DNA from: Paracoccus sp. MC1862
Lineage (GTDB): Bacteria > Pseudomonadota > Alphaproteobacteria > Rhodobacterales > Rhodobacteraceae
Reading direction: 5' to 3'
NCBI RefSeq assembly: GCF_016617715.1
Contig: NZ_CP067225.1
Span: forward strand, 2,046,001 to 2,110,000
Length of the DNA: 64,000 nt
The notes under the pieces: generated by a model
The model's database searches: none
Seen by the model: only the letters and a program-made list of their open reading frames with translations
Told to the model about the DNA's origin: nothing
Part shown: positions 18,825 through 26,547 of the stretch, piece by piece
How the letters are laid out: each line of letters begins with the position of its first letter
Numbering within the stretch: position 1 is the first letter of the stretch
Made by a program: the position numbers and the translations under genes

Positions 18825-19838
18825 ATGGACATTGTGGCGCAACTGGAAATGCGGGTGCCGGTGATCCAGGCACCCATGGCCGGAGTGTCTACGCCGGCGC
18901 TGGCGGCCGCGGTCAGCAATGCGGGAGGGCTCGGCAGCCTCGGGCTTGCGGCCATGACCGGCGATGAAGCGGCCGAGGCCATCGCCCGGACGCACGGGCT
19001 GACCTCGCGGCCCTTCGGCGTGAACCTTTTCTGCCACCAGCCGCAGCCCCGCGACCTCGCGGCCGAGGCGCGCTGGCTCGCTCGGCTCGCGCCGCATTTC
19101 CAGCGCTTCGGCGCCACGCCTCCGGCCACGCTGGTGCCCCGCTATCCAAGCCTTCTGGAAAGCGACGAATTGCTGGACTCGGTGCTGACCGGCCAGCCCG
19201 CTGTTGTCACCTTCCATTTCGGCCTGCCGCGGCCCGAGCAGATCGCCGCCCTGCGCCAGCGCGGCTGCCTTCTGGGCGCGACCGCCACCAGCGCCCGCGA
19301 AGCCGGGCTTATCCGCGAAGCCGGGCTGGATATGGTCGTGGCGCAGGGCTGGCAGGCGGGTGGCCACCGCGGGATCTTCGACCCGGACGGTCCCGATGAG
19401 CGGCTGGACACGCTGGCACTGGTCCGCCGGATCGCGCCGCTGGGCTTGCCGGTGATCGCGGCCGGTGAGATCATGGACCGGGCCGATACCCTTGCGGCAC
19501 TGGGCGCCGGGGTGGTGGCGGTGCAATGCGGCACGGCCTTCCTGCGGGCACCCGAGGCGGCGACGTCGCAGGCCCACCGCGCGGCGCTGGACGCTGGAGA
19601 GACGGTGATGACCAGGGCGATCTCGGGACGGCCGGCGCGATGCTGCGCGAACGCGTTTTCCGCGATTCCCGATGCGGAAAGCCCCGGCTATCCGGCAACC
19701 TATGCGGCGGGAAAGGCGCTGGACGCGGCGGCGCGGGCGCAGGGAACCACGAACTACGGCGCGCATTGGGCCGGCACCGGCTGCGCCCGGGCGGTCGCGA
19801 GACCGGCGGCGGATACCGTAGCCGCACTGGCACCGTGA
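18825..19838 (+). CDS. Nitronate monooxygenase family flavoprotein
   Basis: 337 residues in a TIM-barrel FMN fold with family motifs VIQAPMAGVSTPALAAAVSNAGGLG at the start (residues 12-36), PFGVNLFC, VVAQGWQAGGHRG and VVAVQCGTAFL. Oxidises alkyl nitronates such as propionate-3-nitronate using O2. ATG 18825 has a GGGGGCG sequence upstream; an earlier in-frame ATG at 18780 is less likely. It converges on serB. Confidence 0.87.
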   Translation: MDIVAQLEMRVPVIQAPMAGVSTPALAAAVSNAGGLGSLGLAAMTGDEAAEAIARTHGLTSRPFGVNLFCHQPQPRDLAAEARWLARLAPHFQRFGATPPATLVPRYPSLLESDELLDSVLTGQPAVVTFHFGLPRPEQIAALRQRGCLLGATATSAREAGLIREAGLDMVVAQGWQAGGHRGIFDPDGPDERLDTLALVRRIAPLGLPVIAAGEIMDRADTLAALGAGVVAVQCGTAFLRAPEAATSQAHRAALDAGETVMTRAISGRPARCCANAFSAIPDAESPGYPATYAAGKALDAAARAQGTTNYGAHWAGTGCARAVARPAADTVAALAP

Positions 19839-19916
19839 TTTGAACCGGGACCGCCGGGACTCGTGGTAATAAGCCTGCGCCGCCGTCACCGGCCGGTACT
19901 TGGCTGTGCTCCGGCC

Positions 19917-20798
19917 TCAGCCCGCCACGAACTCGTCGCGCCCATAGCCCTGCAGATACAGCAGCGCCGTCAGGTCGCCGTGGTTGATGCGGATCGGGGC
20001 CTGCGCGGCGACCACGGGCTTGGCGCGCAATGCGACGCCCGTTCCGGCGAGTTGCAACATCCCCAGATCGTTGGCCCCGTCGCCCACCGCGATCGCATCC
20101 GCAACTGTCAGGCCACGCGCGGCGGTGATCTCCTGCAGGGCCTCGGCCTTGGCCTCGCGCCCGAGGATCGGCAGCGCCACCCGCCCGCTGAGCCGCCCGC
20201 GGTCGTCCGACAGCAGCACATTCGCGCGCTGCTCGTCAAAGCCGATCCGGTCCGCCAGCGGGCCGGTGAAGTCGGTGAACCCGCCCGACACCAGCGCCGT
20301 CCAGGCGCCGTTCGCCTTCATCGTGGCGACCAGCGTGGGGCCTCCGGCCGCCAGCGAGATGCGGGTTTCGAGCACCTGCGCGATGACCGAATCGGGCAGC
20401 CCCTCCAGCAGCGCCACGCGCTCGACCAGAGATTCATGGAAGTTCAGCTCTCCGTTCATCGCGCGGGCGGTGATGGCGGCGACCCGGGGGCCGACGCCCG
20501 CCATGTCGGCCAGCTCGTCGATGCATTCCTGTCCGATCATGGTCGAATCCATGTCGGCCAGCAGCACCGCCTTGCGCCGCGCCGCCGCCGGCTGCACTGC
20601 CAGGTCGAAGCCGCGCCCGTCAAGCTGCGCCCAGACCTCGTCGAACTCGGCAGGCGGGGCCTCGACCGCGAACTCGGCCGCGGTCCCGTGGTCTAGCCAG
20701 ATTGCATGGCCCCCGTCCCAGCGCCTCTGCAGCGCCACGATCGTGTCGTCGTCAAGATCGGCGCGCGCTGGCGAGGCGAGAATGCTGATGGTGTACAT
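19917..20798 (-). CDS. serB: Phosphoserine phosphatase SerB
   Basis: Last step of serine synthesis, phosphoserine to serine. 293 residues. HAD motifs are VLLADMDSTMIGQECIDEL (catalytic Asp pair), ALVSGGFTDFTG and AIAVGDGANDLGML. The start MYTISILAS at 20798 follows the family. In this bacterium it was evidently divergent from serC-serA (now at 41593-44437), the other two serine genes, until the 20.7-kb element inserted between them. Confidence 0.95.
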   Translation of the reverse strand: MYTISILASPARADLDDDTIVALQRRWDGGHAIWLDHGTAAEFAVEAPPAEFDEVWAQLDGRGFDLAVQPAAARRKAVLLADMDSTMIGQECIDELADMAGVGPRVAAITARAMNGELNFHESLVERVALLEGLPDSVIAQVLETRISLAAGGPTLVATMKANGAWTALVSGGFTDFTGPLADRIGFDEQRANVLLSDDRGRLSGRVALPILGREAKAEALQEITAARGLTVADAIAVGDGANDLGMLQLAGTGVALRAKPVVAAQAPIRINHGDLTALLYLQGYGRDEFVAG

Positions 20799-20818
20799 GG
20801 CGGCCCCTTCGATGGTCG

Positions 20819-20870
20819 GCCCGGACTTACGCAGTATTTTCGCCGCCTGCCAGCATGCCCGGACTTGCGC
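20819..20870. repeat. Two direct repeats in the serB / serC promoter region
   Basis: GCCCGGACTTACGC at 20819-20832 recurs as GCCCGGACTTGCGC at 20857-20870, 13 of 14 bases identical with starts 38 bases apart, in the short host segment between the serB start and the attachment site. They may be binding sites of a regulator of the divergent serine genes; this is inferred from position only. Confidence 0.4.
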
Positions 20871-20898
20871 GTCCGTGAGTCGAGGCGTAGTCCTTACG

Positions 20899-20924
20899 GT
20901 GGGACACCCCTCCCAACGAGGGGC
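20899..20924. other. Left attachment site (attL) of the prophage, in the serC leader
   Basis: GTGGGACACCCCTCC followed by CAACGAGGGGC. The same sequence with one extra C occurs at 41545-41571, directly upstream of serC. These are the only matching ends around the integrase-bearing region, which begins six bases away. The sequence contains a CCCCTC/GAGGGG hairpin belonging to the serC leader. Confidence 0.75.
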
Positions 20925-20929
20925 GGCGT

Positions 20930-21958
20930 TCATGCCTTTTTTCTCCTTATCTTTCTGATACTTGGAATTTTCTTTTCGGCTTCTTGTGCCGCTGGTGTGT
21001 CAAAGAGCACGTTGGTGACACTGCGATCCTTGATCGCGTGGGCATAGGTCCGCAGCACGGTTGCCGCGTCCTTCCAGCCGCCTCGCTCGGCGACGGTCTT
21101 CACGTCATAGCCCGCCTGCAGCATCGAGGTGGCGAAGCCGTGACGGCAGCAGTGCGGGGTCAGACGCTCGATGTCCGCCCGCTTGCAGACGTTGTTCCAT
21201 GCGCCCCTGAGGCTGCCCCGGCCGGTGTAGTCGAACACCAGCTCGTCGGTTTTCCGGTTCGTCGGCAGGTTCGCCATCGCGGCAACCAGTTCAGGCTGCA
21301 GGTGTGCGACCCGGTTCCACGGGGTCGGCTTGAAGAGATAGAGCTTCGCCGTTCCGAGGCTCAGATCCACGTCACCCCACGTCATGCGGCAGGACTCCCC
21401 TACCCGCGCGGCCGTGCCGAACATGAACATGCAGAGGGCGCCGAGGTGAGGCAGGCCATCCACGAGTGCCTGGGTATGGAAAGCGCGGACCCACGCGATG
21501 GTCGCGGGCGTCTTGATCTCGGGATCCTCGGTGTAGCGTTTCACCGAGATACGGGGACACCAGCCGAGCCCCGCGGCATAGTTGATCGCGGCTTGCGTGG
21601 GCTTGATGACCTGGCGGTTCCACGTCGGCTCATTGGCCTCGGGATAGATCAGCTTGGCGGCCCTGCGGATCGTCTCCGGGTAGACCTCTGCAACAGGGGT
21701 ATCTTTCCAGTGCTGGGCAAGCTTCAGCAGGAAACGGTCGGACTTGTCGGCATCGAGATAGGCATGGAAGACCTCGGCCATCGTCAGCCCCGCCCCCGGT
21801 CCATCGAGACGACGTTGCCAGGCGCGGCTTTCGACTTCCGCCTTGATCCGTTCGGCCGTCTTTCGGTCAGACGTTTCTGTAGTTTCTCGAATGAGGCGCC
21901 CCGCAACGGTGCCTCGCAGGTGCCAGATTTTTCCGCGCTTGTAGATCGTGAGGGGCAT
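20930..21958 (-). CDS. int: Tyrosine-type site-specific integrase
   Basis: 342 residues. An N-terminal arm-binding and SAM-like core-binding region is followed by the catalytic domain: Arg in GTAARVGESCRMTW, HxxR in LTPHCCRHGFATSM, a Trp/His-like position in ERGGWKDAATVL and the nucleophile Tyr in LRTYAHAI. It would recombine attP with the serC-leader site six bases beyond its 3' end. Its 5' part overlaps the end of the HTH gene by 175 bases in another frame. Confidence 0.93.
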   Translation of the reverse strand: MPLTIYKRGKIWHLRGTVAGRLIRETTETSDRKTAERIKAEVESRAWQRRLDGPGAGLTMAEVFHAYLDADKSDRFLLKLAQHWKDTPVAEVYPETIRRAAKLIYPEANEPTWNRQVIKPTQAAINYAAGLGWCPRISVKRYTEDPEIKTPATIAWVRAFHTQALVDGLPHLGALCMFMFGTAARVGESCRMTWGDVDLSLGTAKLYLFKPTPWNRVAHLQPELVAAMANLPTNRKTDELVFDYTGRGSLRGAWNNVCKRADIERLTPHCCRHGFATSMLQAGYDVKTVAERGGWKDAATVLRTYAHAIKDRSVTNVLFDTPAAQEAEKKIPSIRKIRRKKA

Positions 21959-22134
21959 GTCATGGCCTCCGTGAGCATTTCGACGTGCTGCGGGAACACG
22001 AGCATCTTGTTGCCAAGGGTCGCATAGGCGCCGATGGCCCTGAGCTTCGAGCGAACCGTGCGCTCCGACACGCCGAAGTGCGCTGCCAGATCGGCAGGCA
22101 GCACATGCGGCGGAAGGATCGAGTTCGTCTGCAT
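21784..22134 (-). CDS. Helix-turn-helix protein, possible excisionase
   Basis: 116 residues. The N-terminal half has an HTH: LPADLAAHFGVSERTVRSKLRAIGAY. The C-terminal half is basic and low in complexity (ERRPNGSRRKSKAA) and is encoded over the beginning of the integrase gene. Its ATG overlaps the stop of the preceding small ORF (ATGA). Position immediately before int and the small HTH suggest a recombination directionality factor or regulator; no closer assignment is possible. Confidence 0.6.
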   Translation of the reverse strand: MQTNSILPPHVLPADLAAHFGVSERTVRSKLRAIGAYATLGNKMLVFPQHVEMLTEAMTCPSRSTSAEKSGTCEAPLRGASFEKLQKRLTERRPNGSRRKSKAAPGNVVSMDRGRG

Positions 22135-22349
22135 CAGATAGTCCGTGGTTTCCCTTGCTGATCGAGAAGAGCCTGAAAGCCTGAAAATCGAAAATCCGGA
22201 TTTTTCATGTGCCGCTCAGCCTCCTCGATACGGGTAGTGTCGGAGGAGGTCGTGAAAAGCCGAAGAGCGTTGTTCGGGGTTGTCCACAGGATCGGCCTTG
22301 CGGGTTGACCGGAGAGCGACAGGGTGGCGCCGGATCGCTCCCGGGTCAT
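22134..22349 (-). CDS. Small hypothetical phage protein
   Basis: 71 residues from ATG 22349; an internal ATG at 22208 would give only 24. The stop TGA overlaps the ATG of the HTH gene, the coupling seen throughout this element, which is the main reason for calling it. The C-terminal part (RIEEAERHMKNPDFRFSGFQ) looks like a folded helical segment. No family recognised; the start is uncertain. Confidence 0.4.
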   Translation of the reverse strand: MTRERSGATLSLSGQPARPILWTTPNNALRLFTTSSDTTRIEEAERHMKNPDFRFSGFQALLDQQGKPRTI

Positions 22350-22377
22350 GTGTTGCCGAGGGCAGCGGAGAGGCCCA

Positions 22378-22902
22378 TCAGTCGGCGGCCTCATTCGGCG
22401 CGATGACTTCCCGATAGAAAGCGACGATCCGTGCAACCACGCGCGGGTTGAGCAAGGCAATGCGCTCTGCGCCCTGGATACTGAGGGGGGCATTGTGGGA
22501 GAACCAAACGCTTTGTTCTTTCCCGACGACAAAGGTGACTTCGCGGCGGGCATAGTTGACGATCAACTCGGGCCTTGGGGCATCGATTTCTCTGCTTGCT
22601 ATCTGCCGAATGACTACAGGCAGCAGATCAATCAGGCGTCCTTCGGGCAGCGGAAAGGGCGAGTCGCGCAGAGGCAGGTTCATCCAGTCGCTCACATCGG
22701 CGGCGATGCGGGAAGTCGCCGCATCCGACAGCCCGGCAAAGATCACCATCAGGTGTTCAGCGAGCGTGGGCACATCGCTGCGCTTGCCACGAGTGCTCTC
22801 GCGCAGGCCGGCACGCACCAGTTCGCGGTCGCGCACCGCCATGGACTCAGGGGAAATGCCAGCAATGGCAGCAACGGTGTGAAGATATCCTGGAAGGCGC
22901 AT
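22378..22902 (-). CDS. Hypothetical phage protein, candidate regulator
   Basis: 174 residues. ATG 22902 follows a clear TAGGAG ribosome binding site seven bases upstream. The N-terminal half (YLHTVAAIAGISPESMAVRDREL) could be a winged-helix or HTH region; the C-terminal half is mixed alpha/beta. A large inverted repeat lies directly upstream (22924-22973) where its promoter should be, so autoregulation is plausible. No family is recognised with confidence. Confidence 0.65.
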   Translation of the reverse strand: MRLPGYLHTVAAIAGISPESMAVRDRELVRAGLRESTRGKRSDVPTLAEHLMVIFAGLSDAATSRIAADVSDWMNLPLRDSPFPLPEGRLIDLLPVVIRQIASREIDAPRPELIVNYARREVTFVVGKEQSVWFSHNAPLSIQGAERIALLNPRVVARIVAFYREVIAPNEAAD

Positions 22903-22923
22903 GATCAAACTCCTATGTTGATT

Positions 22924-22973
22924 GGAGTTTTACTCTTTTCATGTGGGCCGTCAATTGAAAAGAGTAAAACTCC
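22924..22973. promoter_or_regulatory. Perfect 18-bp inverted repeat, likely double operator
   Basis: GGAGTTTTACTCTTTTCA at 22924-22941 is repeated in inverted orientation at 22956-22973 with a 14-base spacer. Each arm contains GAGTTTTACTC, itself a near-palindrome, so two repressor-dimer sites about 32 bases apart are likely. It sits 21 bases upstream of the start at 22902 and after the end of the gene at 22997. Confidence 0.7.
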
Positions 22974-22996
22974 CTTCATGACGACCCGCCCTCGCA

Positions 22997-23338
22997 TCAG
23001 GCGCCGATCAGGGTTCGCGCTTCGGCCAGCATGGCGTCGCCCCACGGCAAACCGTCGAAGCCGGCGAAGTCATTCAAGACAAGCACCTTGAACGCATAGT
23101 CTTTGACGGTCTGGGGCTGGATCGCCAGAATCTCGTCTTCAACGAGGCTAATCGCGCTTTCGAGTTCGGCGTCCTTCGCCTCGTCAAGTCCATCGAACTT
23201 GTTGTAGGCCTCCTTCGCCGCGGACCACCGTTCGTAGAGAGCGGCCATCTCCAAGCTGTCTGCAGGTGCTGCCACCGCCGGCACAGCCCCGACCAAGGCG
23301 AGCGCAGGCGCGGCTTTCAGAAGAGCGCGGCGGTTCAT
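22997..23338 (-). CDS. Small exported hypothetical protein with twin-Arg-like signal
   Basis: 113 residues. The N-terminus NRRALLKAAPALALVGAVPA is a signal peptide with adjacent arginines and an Ala-rich core that would be cleaved near AVAAPA; the RR pair suggests Tat export but the full Tat consensus is not met. The mature part is helical and acidic (DGLDEAKDAELESAISLVEDE). The ATG overlaps the stop of the upstream gene (ATGA). No function recognised; unusual cargo for a siphovirus-like element. Confidence 0.7.
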   Translation of the reverse strand: MNRRALLKAAPALALVGAVPAVAAPADSLEMAALYERWSAAKEAYNKFDGLDEAKDAELESAISLVEDEILAIQPQTVKDYAFKVLVLNDFAGFDGLPWGDAMLAEARTLIGA

Positions 23339-23544
23339 GCTACGTCCACCTTGTTGAGGTTCACCGAGTCGAGTGCGGTGTTCAGTTCTGCCGCCAGTCC
23401 GACCAGCGACGACGAGAGGTTGGCGACCACCTGGTGATGCCCGAGGTTGTTGCTGATCAGCGTCTCGATGGCTTCGCCCAAGGTCATCACCATCAGGGCG
23501 GTGGCCTGCTGCTTCTGCAGGTGCTTCTTGAGTTCCGGACTCAT
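23335..23544 (-). CDS. Small hypothetical phage protein
   Basis: 69 residues, wholly alpha-helical in appearance (ATALMVMTLGEAIETLISNN, then SSLVGLAAELNTALDSV). Start and stop overlap those of its neighbours (ATGA junctions at both ends), so it is the middle gene of a coupled set 23916-22997. No family recognised. Confidence 0.65.
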   Translation of the reverse strand: MSPELKKHLQKQQATALMVMTLGEAIETLISNNLGHHQVVANLSSSLVGLAAELNTALDSVNLNKVDVA

Positions 23545-23750
23545 CAGACAGTCTCCCGCAGGCGGTCCAGGCGACGATGCGCCGTGCGGATGGCTTCCCG
23601 TTGGAAGGCCACCGCGTTGAAGACGCTGGCGAAGTCACCGGCGCCGGTTTCGATCTCGTCCAGGGCGAGGCGCAGGTTCTCTGCGATCAAGGCTCGCTCG
23701 GCGAGAGGCATGACGGGGTCGTTCGCCCCGGGGCGTTCTTTCGACTGCAT
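23544..23750 (-). CDS. Small hypothetical phage protein
   Basis: 68 residues, helical, with a central LAERALIAENLRLALDEIE segment and a basic C-terminus (AHRRLDRLRETV). It starts 13 bases after the ribbon-helix-helix gene and overlaps the next gene at its stop. No family recognised. Confidence 0.65.
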   Translation of the reverse strand: MQSKERPGANDPVMPLAERALIAENLRLALDEIETGAGDFASVFNAVAFQREAIRTAHRRLDRLRETV

Positions 23751-23763
23751 CAGTCGGTTCCTC

Positions 23764-23916
23764 TCAGGTTTGAGGTTGGACTTCTCGGTCCATCCGCTCG
23801 CGGACGGCGCGGATGACTTCGCTGTTCTGTGACGATCCGTTACGCGCCGCCTGCTCCATCAGCCACGCCTTTACGTCGGCAGGGAAGCGGACAGGGACTT
23901 GCTTCATCTCAGCCAT
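23764..23916 (-). CDS. Small ribbon-helix-helix (Arc-type) DNA-binding protein
   Basis: 50 residues read directly from the sequence: MAEMKQVPVRFPADVKAWLM at the N-terminus, then NGSSQNSEVIRAVRERM. This is the Arc/MetJ pattern, with a beta strand (KQVPVRF) for DNA contacts and two helices. An in-frame ATG at 23928 would add four residues. It faces another RHH gene across repeated AGCACCGTGAT boxes, so it probably represses its own operon and the divergent gene. Confidence 0.7.
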   Translation of the reverse strand: MAEMKQVPVRFPADVKAWLMEQAARNGSSQNSEVIRAVRERMDREVQPQT

Positions 23917-23926
23917 GCGGATCTCC

Positions 23927-23993
23927 ATAGCACCGTGATTCTATATAGCACCGTGATAGGATTGCTCGTCAAGCACTATTCGCACAGTGCTAT
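23927..23993. promoter_or_regulatory. Operator cluster between divergent RHH genes
   Basis: ATAGCACCGTGAT occurs at 23927-23939 and again at 23945-23957, 18 bases apart, and an inverted related copy (ATAGCACTGTG on the minus strand) lies at 23983-23993. Direct repeats of short boxes are typical binding sites of Arc-type repressors. The cluster covers both divergent promoters. Confidence 0.65.
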
Positions 23994-24017
23994 CATGGAA
24001 GTTTGCGGGGTGGCACT

Positions 24018-24311
24018 ATGAGCGGGAAAGCTGGAAGGGGAGCAGACCAGTTCATGGTCCGTCTGCCGGAGGGGATGCGGGACCGGATCAAGGCTGCGGC
24101 TGAGGCTAACAACCGCAGCATGAACGCCGAGATCGTGGCAACGCTGGAAGAGAAGTATCCGCGGCCCGTCCTCATTGAGGAGGAAATTGCCAAGGCAGAT
24201 GCTCTCCTGGCAAAAATACTCGCCGACCCAAACACATCAGATGAAAACAAGAGGCTGCTGGCACTCCTCGCCGAAGAGACAAAGCGGCTCATCCGCCGCC
24301 GCAGAACCTAG
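24018..24311 (+). CDS. Arc family ribbon-helix-helix regulator
   Basis: 97 residues. DQFMVRLPEGMRDRIKAAAE and NNRSMNAEIVATLEEKY are the strand and helices of the Arc repressor domain (residues 11-45); a charged helical C-terminus follows. ATG 24018 is preferred over an in-frame TTG at 24003. It is the only plus-strand gene of the element apart from none in the structural part, and divides the lysogeny region. Confidence 0.8.
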   Translation: MSGKAGRGADQFMVRLPEGMRDRIKAAAEANNRSMNAEIVATLEEKYPRPVLIEEEIAKADALLAKILADPNTSDENKRLLALLAEETKRLIRRRRT

Positions 24312-24526
24312 CTCAGCCAGCCCCTAACTCCCATGTCCCTTATCCGGAACGAGCGGACAGGTTGCCGATGAAGCCCATGACCAGCATCGAGTAACCGTCG
24401 CGGGTCATCTCATACATTTGGTAGGTCTGCCCGTTCTGAGCATCGACATAGGGGGTCTGTCCAAAATTGGACACACCCCACTCCGGGTTTGCGTCGATCA
24501 GATTGCGGATGTCGCGGGCGGTGGCA

Positions 24527-24534
24527 CTTGCACG
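24527..24534. repeat. Target-site duplication, left of IS66
   Basis: CTTGCACG, identical to 27062-27069. Eight-base duplications are the IS66-family norm. Confidence 0.9.
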
Positions 24535-24554
24535 GTAAGCGCGAGATCGTTGCC

Positions 24555-26123
24555 CTATGCGGCGATGCTTGACGGCTGGTTGATGCGCCAAGGCATGAGG
24601 TCCTCGATGGCGCTTTTTGGGTGACCGTCGAGGATGGCGCGAAGGGTGTCGGCGATGTAGTCGACCGGGTTCACGCCGGACATCTTGCAGGTTGCGACCA
24701 GCGAGGCGAGCATGGCCCAGTTCTCTGCACCGACCTCATTGCCGGCAAATAGCGCGTTTTTTCTCGTAAGTGCGATCGGGCGGATCTGGTTCTCGACCGG
24801 GTTGGTGTCGAGTTCGAGTGTGCCGTCGTCGAGGAAGCGGATCAGGCCGGGCCAGTGCGCGAGGGCGTAGCGGATGTCCTCGGCCATTTGGGATTTCTGC
24901 GGGATGCGCGGCAGCTGCATCTCCAGCCAAGGTTTGAGCGCGGCGATGATGGGGGCCGCATGTTCGCGCCTTGCAGCGAGACGCGCAGCCGCATCCTTGC
25001 CGCGCACGGTCTTCTCGACCTGATAGAGCAGCGCGATCTGGCGCAACATCTCCTCGGCGATGGGCGAGCGGTCGCTCTCGAAGCGTTTCACGAAGCGGCG
25101 GCGGACATGGGTCCAGCAGTAGACCAGCCGCCAGGGACCATTGTCGCGCGCGATCTCGGTCATCGCGTTGTAGGCCTGGTAGGCATCGCATTGCAGGAAC
25201 CGGCCCCGATACCCGGCGAGGAAGTTCAGCGGATGCTCCTTGCCCCGACCGGGGGCGTAATGGAACAGCACGATGGGCGGACCGACACCGCCATGGCCGC
25301 GATCATCGGACACCACGGCCCAGAAATAGCCGCTCTTCGTGGTTTTGCGCCCCGGATCCAGCACCGGCGCGCGGGTCTCGTCGACGAAGATGCGATCGGC
25401 CCGGCGCAGATGGGCCTGCATGTGCCGGATGATCGGCAGCAGGTGGAAGCAGGCACGGCCAACCCAGTTGCCGAGCGTCCCGCGGTCAAGATCGATGCCC
25501 TGCCGCTTGAAGATCCCGGCTTGGCGATAGAACGGCAGATGGTCGCCGAACTTCGAGACCATGATCCAGGCGATGAGCTGCTCCGTGGGCAACCCGCCGG
25601 GCACGACATGCTCGGGGGCATGGGCTTGCGCCATGCCCTGCGAGCAGCGCCGGCAGGCGTATTTCGGGCGCCGCGTCACCAGCACCCGGAACCGGGCCGG
25701 GATGACGTCCAGTCGCTCGGACACGTCCTCGCCGATCCGGGCCATCTCGCCGCAGCCGCAGGGGCACAGGATGCTGGCAGGCTCGACCACCCGCTCGACC
25801 CGCGGCAGATGCGGCGGCAGATGCCCCCGGTTGCGCCGGGGCTTGCGGGGCGCATGCGTGCCCTTGGCAGCCCTCAGGGCGGCCTCCGCCTTTTCCTGTG
25901 CCGCCTCGAGCACGCCCTGGGCCAGTTCGGCATCTTCCAGCGGCAGGTTGAACTGGTCGGGCGACAGCTTCTCGGAGCTTTTGCCGAACTTCTCGCGTTG
26001 CGCCGTGCGCACGATGTCTTCCAGCCGGCGATTGGCCTCCTGCACCTCGGTGAGCACCGCCTCAACCTCGGCAAGGCGAGCCTTCAGCAGGGCGTTTTCG
26101 CGGGCGAGAGCGGCAGCATCCAT
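24555..26123 (-). CDS. tnpC: IS66 family transposase TnpC
   Basis: 522 residues. An N-terminal coiled coil (LLKARLAEVEAVLTEVQEAN) leads to a CxCG-type zinc-binding region (CPCGCGEMARIGEDV and YACRRC), then the DDE core: RIFVDETRAP, FLQCDAYQAYNAM and LELDTNPVENQIRPIAL. The C-terminal IS66 domain (AENWAMLASLVATCKMSGVNP) is complete. Full family length. Confidence 0.95.
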   Translation of the reverse strand: MDAAALARENALLKARLAEVEAVLTEVQEANRRLEDIVRTAQREKFGKSSEKLSPDQFNLPLEDAELAQGVLEAAQEKAEAALRAAKGTHAPRKPRRNRGHLPPHLPRVERVVEPASILCPCGCGEMARIGEDVSERLDVIPARFRVLVTRRPKYACRRCSQGMAQAHAPEHVVPGGLPTEQLIAWIMVSKFGDHLPFYRQAGIFKRQGIDLDRGTLGNWVGRACFHLLPIIRHMQAHLRRADRIFVDETRAPVLDPGRKTTKSGYFWAVVSDDRGHGGVGPPIVLFHYAPGRGKEHPLNFLAGYRGRFLQCDAYQAYNAMTEIARDNGPWRLVYCWTHVRRRFVKRFESDRSPIAEEMLRQIALLYQVEKTVRGKDAAARLAARREHAAPIIAALKPWLEMQLPRIPQKSQMAEDIRYALAHWPGLIRFLDDGTLELDTNPVENQIRPIALTRKNALFAGNEVGAENWAMLASLVATCKMSGVNPVDYIADTLRAILDGHPKSAIEDLMPWRINQPSSIAA

Positions 26124-26190
26124 GGGGTGAAGTGAATCATGGAGCGCGGTATATGACCAGTAAAAACAGGGCTTTCCCGCACCATCACGC

Positions 26191-26547
26191 TCACCCTGCT
26201 GCCAGCGGACGACGCGCCCGCTCCGGCCGGACCAGTCGCCAGTCCAGCCCCTCGAACAAGGCGGCGAGTTGCGCGGAGGACATCCGCATCACCCCGTCCC
26301 GCACCTGCGGCCAGACGAATTTCCCGCCCTCCAGCCGCTTGTGAACCAGCACCATCCCGGTCTGATCCCAGGCCAGCAGCTTGATCCGGTCGGCGCGTTT
26401 CGATCGGAACACAAAGATCGCCCCGCAGAACGGGTCGAGCCCGAACATCTCCTGCACCGCCAGCGCCAGGCCATCGATCCCCTTGCGGAAGTCCACCGGC
26501 CGCATCGCCACGAAGACCTTCACGGGTCCGCCCTGGCCGAGCATCAT
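26191..26547 (-). CDS. tnpB: IS66 accessory protein TnpB
   Basis: 118 residues with the IS66 Orf2 signature VFVAMRPVDFRKGIDGLA, then GAIFVFRSKRADRIKLLAWD and GMVLVHKRLEGGKF. Needed for transposition of IS66 elements; mechanism not fully known. Its start overlaps the tnpA stop (ATGA), and it lies 67 bases before tnpC. Confidence 0.95.
   Translation of the reverse strand: MMLGQGGPVKVFVAMRPVDFRKGIDGLALAVQEMFGLDPFCGAIFVFRSKRADRIKLLAWDQTGMVLVHKRLEGGKFVWPQVRDGVMRMSSAQLAALFEGLDWRLVRPERARRPLAAG

Noticed and set aside
20899..20924. tRNA gene as integration target
   Set aside because: No cloverleaf or CCA-end sequence at either junction; the repeat matches the serC leader hairpin instead.
22350..22553. 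Extension of the small ORF at 22134-22349 to 139 residues
   Set aside because: The extra part overlaps the better supported gene at 22378-22902 in another frame and is low in complexity; ATG 22349 is sufficient.
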